From Pseudomonadota bacterium (GTDB lineage: Bacteria > Pseudomonadota > Alphaproteobacteria > Azospirillales > Azospirillaceae): 7,704 bases of DNA. The stretch spans positions 1 to 7,704 of the forward strand of contig JAEYOB010000553.1 of the NCBI GenBank assembly GCA_023412175.1, given 5' to 3'. The notes beneath the pieces were generated by a model. It saw only the letters and a list, made by a program, of their open reading frames with translations, was not told the origin of the DNA and ran no database searches. The translations under genes and the position numbers were made by a program. Every line of letters begins with the position of its first letter. The stretch's first letter is position 1. Below are positions 1 through 5,992 of this stretch, one piece after another.

Positions 1-234
1 GGCGTCGATCAGCGGCCCCAGCGCCAGGATGCGGGCGGTCGCCGTCGCCATGCCCTGGGCGGCGCCCAGCACGGGCATCTGCGTCTCGGCGATGTCGGCG
101 ACCCGCTCGCGCACGGCGGCGTAGGACAGCCAGCCGATCACCGCGGCCAGCACCGGCAGTGCCGCGACGACGGCAAAGGCCAGCAGCATCTTCGCCTTGA
201 TGCCAAAGCGTCGGCGGGCGTCGTGGGAGGTCAT
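1..234 (-). CDS. N-terminal fragment of a transmembrane sensor protein (histidine kinase or chemoreceptor)
   Basis: Reading from an ATG at 232-234 the minus strand is open for 78 codons and leaves the window in frame at position 1, so only the N-terminus is visible. The first 15 residues are basic (DARRRFGIKAK). They are followed by a hydrophobic stretch of about 25 residues (LLAFAVVAALPVLAAVIGW and beyond, residues 17-41), which is a clear membrane segment or signal anchor. After it comes a polar, probably periplasmic, helix (residues 44-78). This layout is typical of inner-membrane histidine kinases with a TorS-like sensor region and of methyl-accepting chemotaxis proteins, and the visible part cannot separate the two. 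No good Shine-Dalgarno is seen before the ATG. An in-frame Met at residue 16 is a possible alternative start, but it would remove the positively charged leader. The membrane-sensor class is fairly secure; the exact family is inference. Confidence 0.65.
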   Translation of the reverse strand, partial: MTSHDARRRFGIKAKMLLAFAVVAALPVLAAVIGWLSYAAVRERVADIAETQMPVLGAAQGMATATARILALGPLIDA

Positions 235-316
235 GGCGTCCGGGGCGTTGAGTCTCAGGACGGACTCCGTTACGCCCGCCGGACATCACCGCAATGACGC
301 TTTCGAGAAGTTTTCA

Positions 317-342
317 TGAAGGGCGCCTTCCGGCGCCCTTCA
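317..342 (-). terminator. Perfect hairpin overlapping the spoVR stop codon, probable end of the operon
   Basis: The arms TGAAGGGCGCC (317-327) and its exact complement (332-342) form an 11-bp GC-rich stem with a four-base TTCC loop. The spoVR stop codon (340-342) lies inside the stem. The position, directly at the end of a three-gene operon and before the divergently unrelated sensor gene, suits a transcription terminator. On the minus strand the hairpin is followed by TGAAAACTTCTC rather than a T-tract, so termination may be weak or Rho-aided, or the hairpin may mainly protect the mRNA 3' end. Confidence 0.6.
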
Positions 343-1887
343 GCCCCCGCTCGGCGCGGTGACCGCGTGCTCCTTCAGGATGGCCTCGGACACCGCCGAC
401 ACCTCGACCAGCTGCACCTCGTAGCCCCAGAGGTTGGCGATGTGGCGCAGCACCGCCTTGGCGTCGTTCTCGTCGAGCAGCACGCCGTTGGTGACGCGGT
501 GGTGCAGGATCAGCTTGCGGTCGCCGGCGAGGTCCACGTCGACGATCTGGATGTCCGGCTCCAGGAAGCCCAGGTCGTACTGCCGCGCCAGCAGCTTGCG
601 GATGTGGCGGAAGCCGCGCTCGTTGTGGATGTGCTCGACCAGCAGGTAGGGGTCCTCGGCGTCGTCGCGCACCGTGAACAGCTTCATCTTCCGGATGAGG
701 TGCGGACTGAGGTACTGCAGCACGAAGCTCTCGTCGCGGAAATTGTGCCACGCCTCGCGCAGCGCCCCCATGCCGTCGCCCCTCCCGGCGAGGTCGGGGA
801 ACCACTGCCGGTCCTCCTCCGTCGGGTTCTCGGCGATGCGCTGGATGTCCTGCATCATGGCGAAGCCCAGCGCGTACGGGTTGATGCCCGAGAAGCGCGG
901 GTCGTCGAACTCCGGCTGGAAGACCACCGAGGTGTGCGAGTGCAGGAACTCCAGCATCGCCCCTTCGCTGATCATGCCCTTCTGATGCAGCCGGTTCATG
1001 ATCGTGTAGTGGGTGTAGGTGGCGCACCCCTCGTTCATCAGCTTGGTCTGCTTCTGCGGGTAGAAGTACTGGCTGATGTGGCGGACGATGCGGAGGATCT
1101 CGCGCTGCCAGTGCTCCAGCCGCGGCGCCTTCTTCTCCAGGAAGTACAGCAGGTTCTCCTCGGGCAGGCCCAGCAGCTTCTTGCGCTCGGACATGCTGCG
1201 CGACGGCCGGTGCCCGGGGGCCGGCTTGGGCACGGTGCGCCAGAGGTCGTTGAAGGTCTGCTCCTGGTACTCCTGTCGCTCGCGCTCGCGCTTCTGCTCC
1301 TCGCGCAGGTCGAGCGGGCGCTTCTTCGGGTACTTGTGCACGCCCTGGCTCATCAGCGCGTGGGCGGCGTCCAGCACGCGCTCCACCGCGGCGTGACCGT
1401 AGCGCTCCTCGCAGTGCGTGATGAAGGACTTGGCGAACTCCAGATAGTCGAGGATGCCCTTGGCGTCCGTCCACTGCTGGAAGAGCTGGTTGTTCTTGAA
1501 GAAGTGGTTGTGCCCGAACGCCGCGTGGGCGATCACCAGCGTCTGCATCGTCATGGTGTTCTCTTCCATGATGTAGCTGATGCAGGGGCTGGAGTTGATG
1601 ACGATCTCATACGCCAGGCCGCGATAGCCCTTGCGGTACATCATCTCGTCGCGGGCGAAGTGCTTGCCGAACGACCAGTGCTTGTACATCAGCGGCATGC
1701 CGATCGAGGAATAGGCGTCGAGCATCTGCTCGGCGGTGATCACCTCGATCTGGTTCGGGTAGACGTCGAGGCCCATCTCCTTGCAGGCGATCTCCTCGAT
1801 GGCGTCGTAGACGCGCTTGATCTTGTCGTAGTCCCAGTCAGCCCCGTCGTAGAGCAGGCCTTCCGGCTTCGAGATGACGGCGGTCAT
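340..1887 (-). CDS. spoVR: SpoVR family protein (YcgB-like), 515 aa
   Basis: The protein belongs to the SpoVR/YcgB family, named for a Bacillus subtilis gene needed for a normal spore cortex; the E. coli homologue YcgB is a stationary-phase/stress protein. Its 515 residues match the usual family length of about 470-515. Family hallmarks seen here are PLMYKHWSFGK (65-75), an EIVINSSPCISYIMEEN block (94-110), HAAFGHNHFFKNN (121-133), YFYPQKQTKLMNEG (274-287) running into CATYTHYTIM (288-297), and INPYALGF (335-342). A very charged Lys/Arg/Glu segment (188-208) separates two halves. No signal peptide or membrane segment is present, so it should be cytoplasmic. The ATG at 1885-1887 is chosen because AAGGAG (complement of 1897-1902) lies 9 bases upstream and family homology begins soon after; the same frame is open further upstream but that part overlaps yeaH and has no homology. 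It is the last gene of the prkA operon, 29 bases after yeaH. The biochemical activity is not securely known. Confidence 0.95.
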   Translation of the reverse strand: MTAVISKPEGLLYDGADWDYDKIKRVYDAIEEIACKEMGLDVYPNQIEVITAEQMLDAYSSIGMPLMYKHWSFGKHFARDEMMYRKGYRGLAYEIVINSSPCISYIMEENTMTMQTLVIAHAAFGHNHFFKNNQLFQQWTDAKGILDYLEFAKSFITHCEERYGHAAVERVLDAAHALMSQGVHKYPKKRPLDLREEQKRERERQEYQEQTFNDLWRTVPKPAPGHRPSRSMSERKKLLGLPEENLLYFLEKKAPRLEHWQREILRIVRHISQYFYPQKQTKLMNEGCATYTHYTIMNRLHQKGMISEGAMLEFLHSHTSVVFQPEFDDPRFSGINPYALGFAMMQDIQRIAENPTEEDRQWFPDLAGRGDGMGALREAWHNFRDESFVLQYLSPHLIRKMKLFTVRDDAEDPYLLVEHIHNERGFRHIRKLLARQYDLGFLEPDIQIVDVDLAGDRKLILHHRVTNGVLLDENDAKAVLRHIANLWGYEVQLVEVSAVSEAILKEHAVTAPSGG

Positions 1888-1896
1888 GCTGTACGG

Positions 1897-1902
1897 CTCC
1901 TT
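1897..1902 (-). promoter_or_regulatory. Ribosome binding site of spoVR
   Basis: AAGGAG on the minus strand, 9 bases before the ATG at 1885-1887, sits in the 29-base gap after the yeaH stop codon. It decides the spoVR start against the longer open frame that reaches back to 2121. Confidence 0.75.
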
Positions 1903-1916
1903 ACGGCCAAGGCTCT

Positions 1917-3206
1917 TTAAGGGGCCGCGACCTTGTCGCGGGCGAACAGGTCGCGGAAGACGGGGAAGATCTCGCGGCGCGAGCGGACGCGCCGCATGGC
2001 GAGCGGCAGGTCGGGGCGCTGCACCATCTTGTAGGTGCGCCACAGCTCGGTCTCGCGGCCGAGCGCGGAGAGGCCCATGTTGTGCTCCGCCGCCACCTCG
2101 ATGTAGGCAAAGTACTGGCACAGCGGCAGGATCACCTCGCGCAGCAGCCCCGCCGAGCGGGCGTTGTCAGACGACATGTTGTCGCCGTCGGAGGCCTGCG
2201 CCGCATAGATGTTCCACTCGTTCTCGGGGTAGCGCTCCTGCACCACGCGCTGCATCTCCTCCAGCGCGGTCGAGACCACGGTGCCGCCGGTCTCGGTGGA
2301 GTAGAAGAACGTCTCCTCGTCCACCTCCTTGGCCTCGTGGGTGTGGCGGATGAAGACGATGTCCACCGAGCGGTAGCGCCGCCGCAGGAACAGGTAGAGC
2401 AGCATGAAGAAGCGCTTGGCGAGGTCCTTCATGTGCTCGGTCATCGAGCCCGAGACGTCCATCAGGCAGAACATCACCGCCTGGGCGATGGGCTTCGGCA
2501 CGGATTCGAAGCGGTTGTAGCGGACGTCGATGGGGTCGATGAAGGGGATCCGCTTGGAGCGCAGGTGCTTGTGCTCCAAATTCCGGCGCAGTTCCTCCAT
2601 CTCCTCGGGATCGCCGCGCTCCTCGGCCTCCTTGAGCAGTCGCTCCAGCTCGTCGATCTCGCCCGGCTTCGGGCGCTTCAGCGCGATGCGCCGCGACAGG
2701 CTGTTGCGCATGGTGCGCACCAGATTGAGGTTCGCCGGCGATCCGGACGGCGTGAAGCCGGCCCGCGTCAGCGAGAAGGATTCCGACTGCTTGACCTTCT
2801 GCTTCACCAGATCGGGAAGCTCCAGATCTTCCAGGAAGATGTCCAGGAACTCCTCGCGGGACAGGACGAAGCGGAAATCGTCCTCGCCCTCCCCGTCCGG
2901 GGATCCTTCGCTGCCGCGCCCGCCGCCCTCCTCGGGACGCGGGATGGTGTCGCCCTCCACGTACTCCTTGTTGCCGGGCACGACGTAGTCGCGCAGACCG
3001 CCGGAGTTGGCCCGGTGGAGGCTGGGCTCCCGCACGCCGCCCGTCGAGATGGAGATCTTGTCGCCGCTCTCGACGTCCTGGATCGAGCGCTTCGACGAGG
3101 CGTCGCGCACCGCCTTGATCACCTGCTCCTTGGCCCGCCGCAGGAAGCGCTGGCGGTTGGCCAGGCTCTTGCCCTGCGGGTTCAGGCGGCGGTCGATGAT
3201 GTTCAT
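1917..3206 (-). CDS. yeaH: YeaH/DUF444 family protein with C-terminal VWA-like domain, 429 aa
   Basis: This is a clear homologue of E. coli YeaH (DUF444), close to the same length (about 427). The N-terminus IDRRLNPQGKS and NRQRFLRR (residues 4-24) is the family signature. Next come a Gly/Glu-rich acidic linker (about 91-110), a helical charged stretch (about 180-218), and a VWA-like C-terminal domain starting near 240. That domain shows a metal-ion-dependent adhesion site: MDVSGSM with Asp250, Ser252 and Ser254, then TGGT (306-309) and ASDGDN (338-343). Such domains bind a divalent ion and mediate protein contacts. No export signal is seen, so the protein is cytoplasmic. It lies between prkA and spoVR with short gaps and is surely co-transcribed. 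By analogy with MoxR-VWA pairs (inference) it may couple the PrkA ATPase to a target. The start at ATG 3204-3206 matches YeaH; a TTG one codon earlier (3207-3209) is also possible. Confidence 0.95.
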   Translation of the reverse strand: MNIIDRRLNPQGKSLANRQRFLRRAKEQVIKAVRDASSKRSIQDVESGDKISISTGGVREPSLHRANSGGLRDYVVPGNKEYVEGDTIPRPEEGGGRGSEGSPDGEGEDDFRFVLSREEFLDIFLEDLELPDLVKQKVKQSESFSLTRAGFTPSGSPANLNLVRTMRNSLSRRIALKRPKPGEIDELERLLKEAEERGDPEEMEELRRNLEHKHLRSKRIPFIDPIDVRYNRFESVPKPIAQAVMFCLMDVSGSMTEHMKDLAKRFFMLLYLFLRRRYRSVDIVFIRHTHEAKEVDEETFFYSTETGGTVVSTALEEMQRVVQERYPENEWNIYAAQASDGDNMSSDNARSAGLLREVILPLCQYFAYIEVAAEHNMGLSALGRETELWRTYKMVQRPDLPLAMRRVRSRREIFPVFRDLFARDKVAAP

Positions 3207-3236
3207 CAATGGGGAGCCCTCACGCTGCCTTCCTCA

Positions 3237-3252
3237 CCGGCGGATCAGCCGG
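3237..3252. other. Small hairpin in the prkA-yeaH gap
   Basis: Arms CCGGC (3237-3241) and GCCGG (3248-3252) with a six-base loop lie in the 54-base gap between prkA and yeaH. There is no T-tract on either side, so it does not look like a terminator. It could affect mRNA processing or the relative level of prkA and yeaH, but a five-base GC stem can arise by chance in DNA this GC-rich. Confidence 0.25.
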
Positions 3253-3260
3253 CCTGCCGT

Positions 3261-5207
3261 TTAACCAGCCTGCTTCACGCGCATGTACCACTCGACCAGC
3301 CGGCGAACCTGCCGCTCGGTGTAGCCGCGCGACATCATGCGGGACACGAACTCCGTGTGCTTCTTCTCGGTCTCGCCGTCCTTCTTCGAGCCGAAGGAGA
3401 TCACCGGCAGCAGGTCCTCGACCTGGCTGAACATCCGCTTCTCGATGACCTCGCGGATCTTCTCGTAGCTGGTCCAGGACGGGTTGCGGCCCTGGTTGGA
3501 CGCCTTGGCGCGCAACGCGAACTTGACCACCTCGTTGCGGAAGTCCTTCGGGTTGGCGATGCCGGCGGGCTTCTCGATCTTGGTCAGCTCCTGGTTCAGA
3601 AGCTCGCGGTTCATCAACTGGCCGGTGTCCGGGTCCTTGAAGTCCTGGTCCTCGATCCACGCGTCGGCGTAATCGACGTAGCGGTCGAACAGGTTCTGCC
3701 CGTAGTCGCTGTACGATTCCAGATAGGCTTTCTGGATCTCGTTGCCGATGAACTCGGCGTAGCGCGGCGCCAGCTCGGCCTTGATGAACTCGATGTACTT
3801 CTTCTCGGTGTCGTCGGGGAACTGCTCGCGCTTGATCGACTGCTCCAGGATGTACATCAGGTGGACGGGGTCGGCGGAAATCTCGGTGCTGTCGTAGTTG
3901 AACGTCGCCGCCAGCACCTTGAAGGCGAAGCGGGTCGAGATGCCGTCCATGCCTTCGTCCACGCCGGCCTGATCCCGGTACTCCTGCATGGACTTGGCCT
4001 TGGGGGCGGTCTCCTTCAGGCTCTCGCCGTCATAGACCCGCATCTTGGAATAGAGGCTTGAGTTCGGGTGCTCGCGCATGCGCGACAGCACCGAGAACTT
4101 GGCCAGCATCTCCAGCGTCGCCGGCGCGCAGGGCGCGGTGGCGAGGTCGGAGCCGGTGATCAGCTTCTCATAGATGTGCTGCTCCTCCTGCACGCGCAGG
4201 CAGTACGGCACCTTGATGACGCAGATGCGGTCGATGAAGGCTTCGTTGTTCTTGTTGTTCTTGAAGGTCTGCCACTCGGCCTCGTTGGAGTGTGCCAGGA
4301 TGATGCCCTGGAACGGGATGGCGCCGATGTTCTCCGAGCCGACGTAGTTGCCCTCCTGGGTCGCCGTCAGCAGCGGGTGCAGCATCTTGATCGGCGCCTT
4401 GAACATCTCGACGAATTCCATGATGCCCTGGGAGGCCCGGTTCAGGCCGCCCGAGAAGCTGTAGGCGTCGGGATCGTTCTGGCTGAACATCTCCAGCTTG
4501 CGGATGTCGACCTTGCCCACGAGCGACGAGATGTCCTGGTTGTTCTCGTCGCCCGGCTCGGTCTTGGTGACGCAGATCTGCCGCAGCTTGGAGGGATGCA
4601 CCTTGATGACGCGGAACTTGGAGATGTCGCCGCCGAACTCGTCCAGGCGCTTGACCGCCCAGGGGCTCATCAGGCCGGTGAGCCGCCGGCGCGGGACGCC
4701 GTAGCGCTCCTCCAGCAGTTCGCCCATCTCCTCGGGGTTGAAGAGGCCCAGCGGGCTCTCGAACACCGGCGAGATCTCCTTGCCGGCCTTCAGCACATAG
4801 ACCGGGCATTTTTCCATGAGCGACTTGAGACGCTCGGCCAGCGAGGACTTGCCGCCGCCCACCGGGCCCAGCAGGTAGAGGATCTGCTTGCGCTCCTCCA
4901 GCCCCTGCGCGGCGTGCCTGAAGAAACCGACGATCCGCTCGATCGTCTCCTCCATGCCGAAGAAGTCGGAGAAGGCCGGATAGACCTTGATGGTGCGGTT
5001 CATGAAGATGCGCCCGAGGCGCTGGTCGCGGGCGGTATCGACCACCTCCGGTTCGCCTATGGCGGCCAGGATCCGCTCCGGAGCGGACGCGTACATCATC
5101 GGGTCGTTTCGGCAACCCTCCAGGTACTCCGTGAGAGTCATCTCGTGCTCACGGCGGCCCTCGTAGGACTGTGCGTATCGGGTGAACAGTTCGTCGCTCG
5201 GGAACAT
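3261..5207 (-). CDS. prkA: PrkA family AAA+ ATPase / serine protein kinase (YeaG), 648 aa
   Basis: This is a full-length homologue of E. coli YeaG (644 aa) and B. subtilis PrkA, recognisable along its whole length. The AAA+ domain covers roughly residues 20-385, with Walker A GPVGGGKS at 114-121, a conserved PGDENNQDISSLVGKVDIRK block (218-237), GIMEFVEMFKAPIKMLHPLL (261-280), and a sensor-like GIILAHSNEAEW (301-312). The C-terminal PrkA domain (about 390-640) includes SKMRVYDGESLK (387-398), AGVDEGMDG (414-422), AYLESYSDYGQNLFDRYVDY (494-513) and GRNPSWTSYEK (573-583). Family members were first described as serine protein kinases; B. subtilis PrkA was later reported as an ATP-dependent protease. 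E. coli YeaG supports survival in nitrogen starvation. The start at ATG 5205-5207 is set by homology and by GGAG 6 bases upstream; the open frame further upstream (to 5339) has no resemblance to the family. It is the first gene of the prkA-yeaH-spoVR operon. Confidence 0.97.
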   Translation of the reverse strand: MFPSDELFTRYAQSYEGRREHEMTLTEYLEGCRNDPMMYASAPERILAAIGEPEVVDTARDQRLGRIFMNRTIKVYPAFSDFFGMEETIERIVGFFRHAAQGLEERKQILYLLGPVGGGKSSLAERLKSLMEKCPVYVLKAGKEISPVFESPLGLFNPEEMGELLEERYGVPRRRLTGLMSPWAVKRLDEFGGDISKFRVIKVHPSKLRQICVTKTEPGDENNQDISSLVGKVDIRKLEMFSQNDPDAYSFSGGLNRASQGIMEFVEMFKAPIKMLHPLLTATQEGNYVGSENIGAIPFQGIILAHSNEAEWQTFKNNKNNEAFIDRICVIKVPYCLRVQEEQHIYEKLITGSDLATAPCAPATLEMLAKFSVLSRMREHPNSSLYSKMRVYDGESLKETAPKAKSMQEYRDQAGVDEGMDGISTRFAFKVLAATFNYDSTEISADPVHLMYILEQSIKREQFPDDTEKKYIEFIKAELAPRYAEFIGNEIQKAYLESYSDYGQNLFDRYVDYADAWIEDQDFKDPDTGQLMNRELLNQELTKIEKPAGIANPKDFRNEVVKFALRAKASNQGRNPSWTSYEKIREVIEKRMFSQVEDLLPVISFGSKKDGETEKKHTEFVSRMMSRGYTERQVRRLVEWYMRVKQAG

Positions 5208-5213
5208 GCCTCG

Positions 5214-5217
5214 CTCC
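5214..5217 (-). promoter_or_regulatory. Ribosome binding site of prkA
   Basis: GGAG on the minus strand, 6 bases before the ATG at 5205-5207. It supports this start over in-frame alternatives up to 5339. Confidence 0.55.
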
Positions 5218-5504
5218 GTATTCCTAGTCCGATGCGTCGGTGCTGCCGGTGCGGCCGTGGTTCGGCGCGAGCGGAAGGCACCGCGTTCCAAGGGTGGGCA
5301 CAGGCGGACAAGCCCCGTACCGACCCTGCTCACCACCAAAGCCCAAACTTATGAGATTGCTGTCAAAATGCGGCGCACCTGCGGGAGCGCCAACTTTCAA
5401 TGTAATGCCCGGCTGAAGGCTTTCCAGGCATTCGGGAGTGCTCCCCGTTTCGGCCACCCCGCCCCGGACCCCATGCCCACACCCATAGGAGGTTCGTTCG
5501 ATCC

Positions 5505-5520
5505 TCGGCCCGCCGGCCGA
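5505..5520. other. Short GC-rich inverted repeat
   Basis: TCGGCC (5505-5510) and GGCCGA (5515-5520) form a six-base stem with a CGCC loop. No T-tract follows on either strand, so it is not a standard terminator. Its role is unknown. Confidence 0.25.
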
Positions 5521-5720
5521 AGCAGAGGTGAAAAGCGACCGAGCTTGCCTCCCGGCACCGGGGGATGTCCCCGACCACCGCGTCTTGAGGGTAAGCTTGG
5601 CGTCGCATGTCACGCCATCGTCCTCCAAGGCCGCTTCGCCCCGTCACCCGACGGATGCGCTAGGTTAATCATCAGCTTGGGCGCCAATCATTAAGAACTT
5701 CCTGCCACCTCACGACCTGC

Positions 5721-5740
5721 CGGGCCGAGGCACCGGCCCG
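5721..5740. other. Seven-base perfect inverted repeat
   Basis: CGGGCCG (5721-5727) and CGGCCCG (5734-5740) pair perfectly around a six-base loop. It lies in the non-coding region upstream of prkA, between two AT-richer stretches that each contain TTAA. It could be an RNA stem or a protein binding site. No T-tract follows on either strand. Confidence 0.35.
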
Positions 5741-5769
5741 CCATGACATTAACGCACGGACAGTAGTCA

Positions 5770-5820
5770 TTGATCCGCCCATCCCTAAGAGAGATGGGGA
5801 GCCTTATCCCATGCCATCAA
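5770..5820. other. Nested dyads able to form alternative hairpins
   Basis: An outer pair TTGAT (5770-5774) / ATCAA (5816-5820) encloses three arms. CCCATC (5778-5783) can pair with GATGGG (5793-5798), but ATGGG within that same arm (5794-5798) can instead pair with CCCAT (5808-5812). The two inner hairpins are mutually exclusive, which is the layout of an attenuator-like or switching RNA. It is seen directly in the sequence, but no transcript is known and each stem is only five or six pairs, so chance is possible. Confidence 0.35.
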
Positions 5821-5895
5821 CTCGTCCACACCGGGCGCATTCGGGTGCATGCGAAAGGTAGGGGGCGCGTCGTGCGGCCCATCACCGTTCGCGGT

Positions 5896-5939
5896 TACCC
5901 GAGCGCACCCCGATTGGACCGCATTTTGTCACTCGGGTA
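5896..5939. repeat. Eight-base inverted repeat with 28-base spacing
   Basis: TACCCGAG (5896-5903) and CTCGGGTA (5932-5939) are exact complements separated by 28 bases. They lie shortly after the response regulator stop codon (minus strand) and about 690 bases upstream of prkA. They could form a long-loop stem at the 3' end of the regulator mRNA or be paired operator half-sites. Confidence 0.35.
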
Positions 5940-5955
5940 TGTGATCGATGCCACA
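5940..5955. promoter_or_regulatory. CRP/FNR-like dyad TGTGA-N6-CCACA
   Basis: TGTGA (5940-5944), six bases, then CCACA (5951-5955) differs from the classic CRP consensus TGTGA-N6-TCACA at one of ten defined positions. It overlaps the first copy of a 12-base tandem repeat and touches the inverted repeat ending at 5939. It is far (about 730 bases) from the prkA start, so a role in prkA control would need a distant promoter. Chance occurrence is possible. Confidence 0.25.
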
Positions 5956-5970
5956 GTGTCGATGCCACAG
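5945..5970. repeat. Tandem direct repeat of TCGATGCCACAG, period 14
   Basis: TCGATGCCACAG occurs at 5945-5956 and again at 5959-5970, separated by two bases. It lies just beyond the end of the response regulator gene. It may be a small local duplication or a pair of protein binding half-sites. Confidence 0.6.
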
Positions 5971-5992
5971 GGGGCGGGGACGCGTTCGGGGC

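Larger units (their letters stand above)
5208..5992. other. 785-base intergenic region upstream of the prkA operon
   Basis: No open frame here shows a recognisable protein family, good codon bias and a ribosome binding site together, so I read it as non-coding. Hand counts of two 60-base lines (5641-5700 and 5761-5820) give about 52% GC, against about 68% in a line inside prkA. It lies downstream of the response regulator gene and upstream of prkA, so it should contain the prkA promoter and perhaps a long leader or a small RNA. I saw no convincing sigma-54 (GG-N10-GC type) or EcfG-type promoter on the minus strand. Visible dyads are at 5434-5445, 5505-5520, 5559-5573, 5721-5740, 5770-5820 and 5896-5939, and a tandem repeat is at 5945-5970. 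Confidence 0.7.

Noticed and set aside
316..5354. Long plus-strand open frames (428-659 codons) opposite prkA, yeaH and spoVR
   Set aside because: They are antisense frames kept open by high GC and third-position bias. Their translations are low-complexity Leu/Val/Arg/His-rich with no recognisable family, while the minus-strand frames are clear homologues of known proteins.
5361..5366. TTGACA on the minus strand as the prkA -35 box
   Set aside because: The hexamer is perfect, but the sequence 16-18 bases downstream (GGGCTT, GGCTTT or GCTTTG) is not a believable -10. It is a lead for start-site mapping, not a supported promoter.
5434..5445. Near-palindrome GGGAGTGCTCCC as an operator
   Set aside because: The two central bases break the symmetry, it matches no operator I recognise, and it is short enough to be chance in GC-rich DNA.
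5559..5573. CGGGG/CCCCG hairpin as a terminator
   Set aside because: Only five pairs, with no T-tract on either strand and no gene ending nearby.
5224..5647. Two overlapping minus-strand open frames upstream of prkA (134 and 94 codons)
   Set aside because: No family resemblance, poor codon bias, and they overlap each other in different frames. I treat the region as non-coding.
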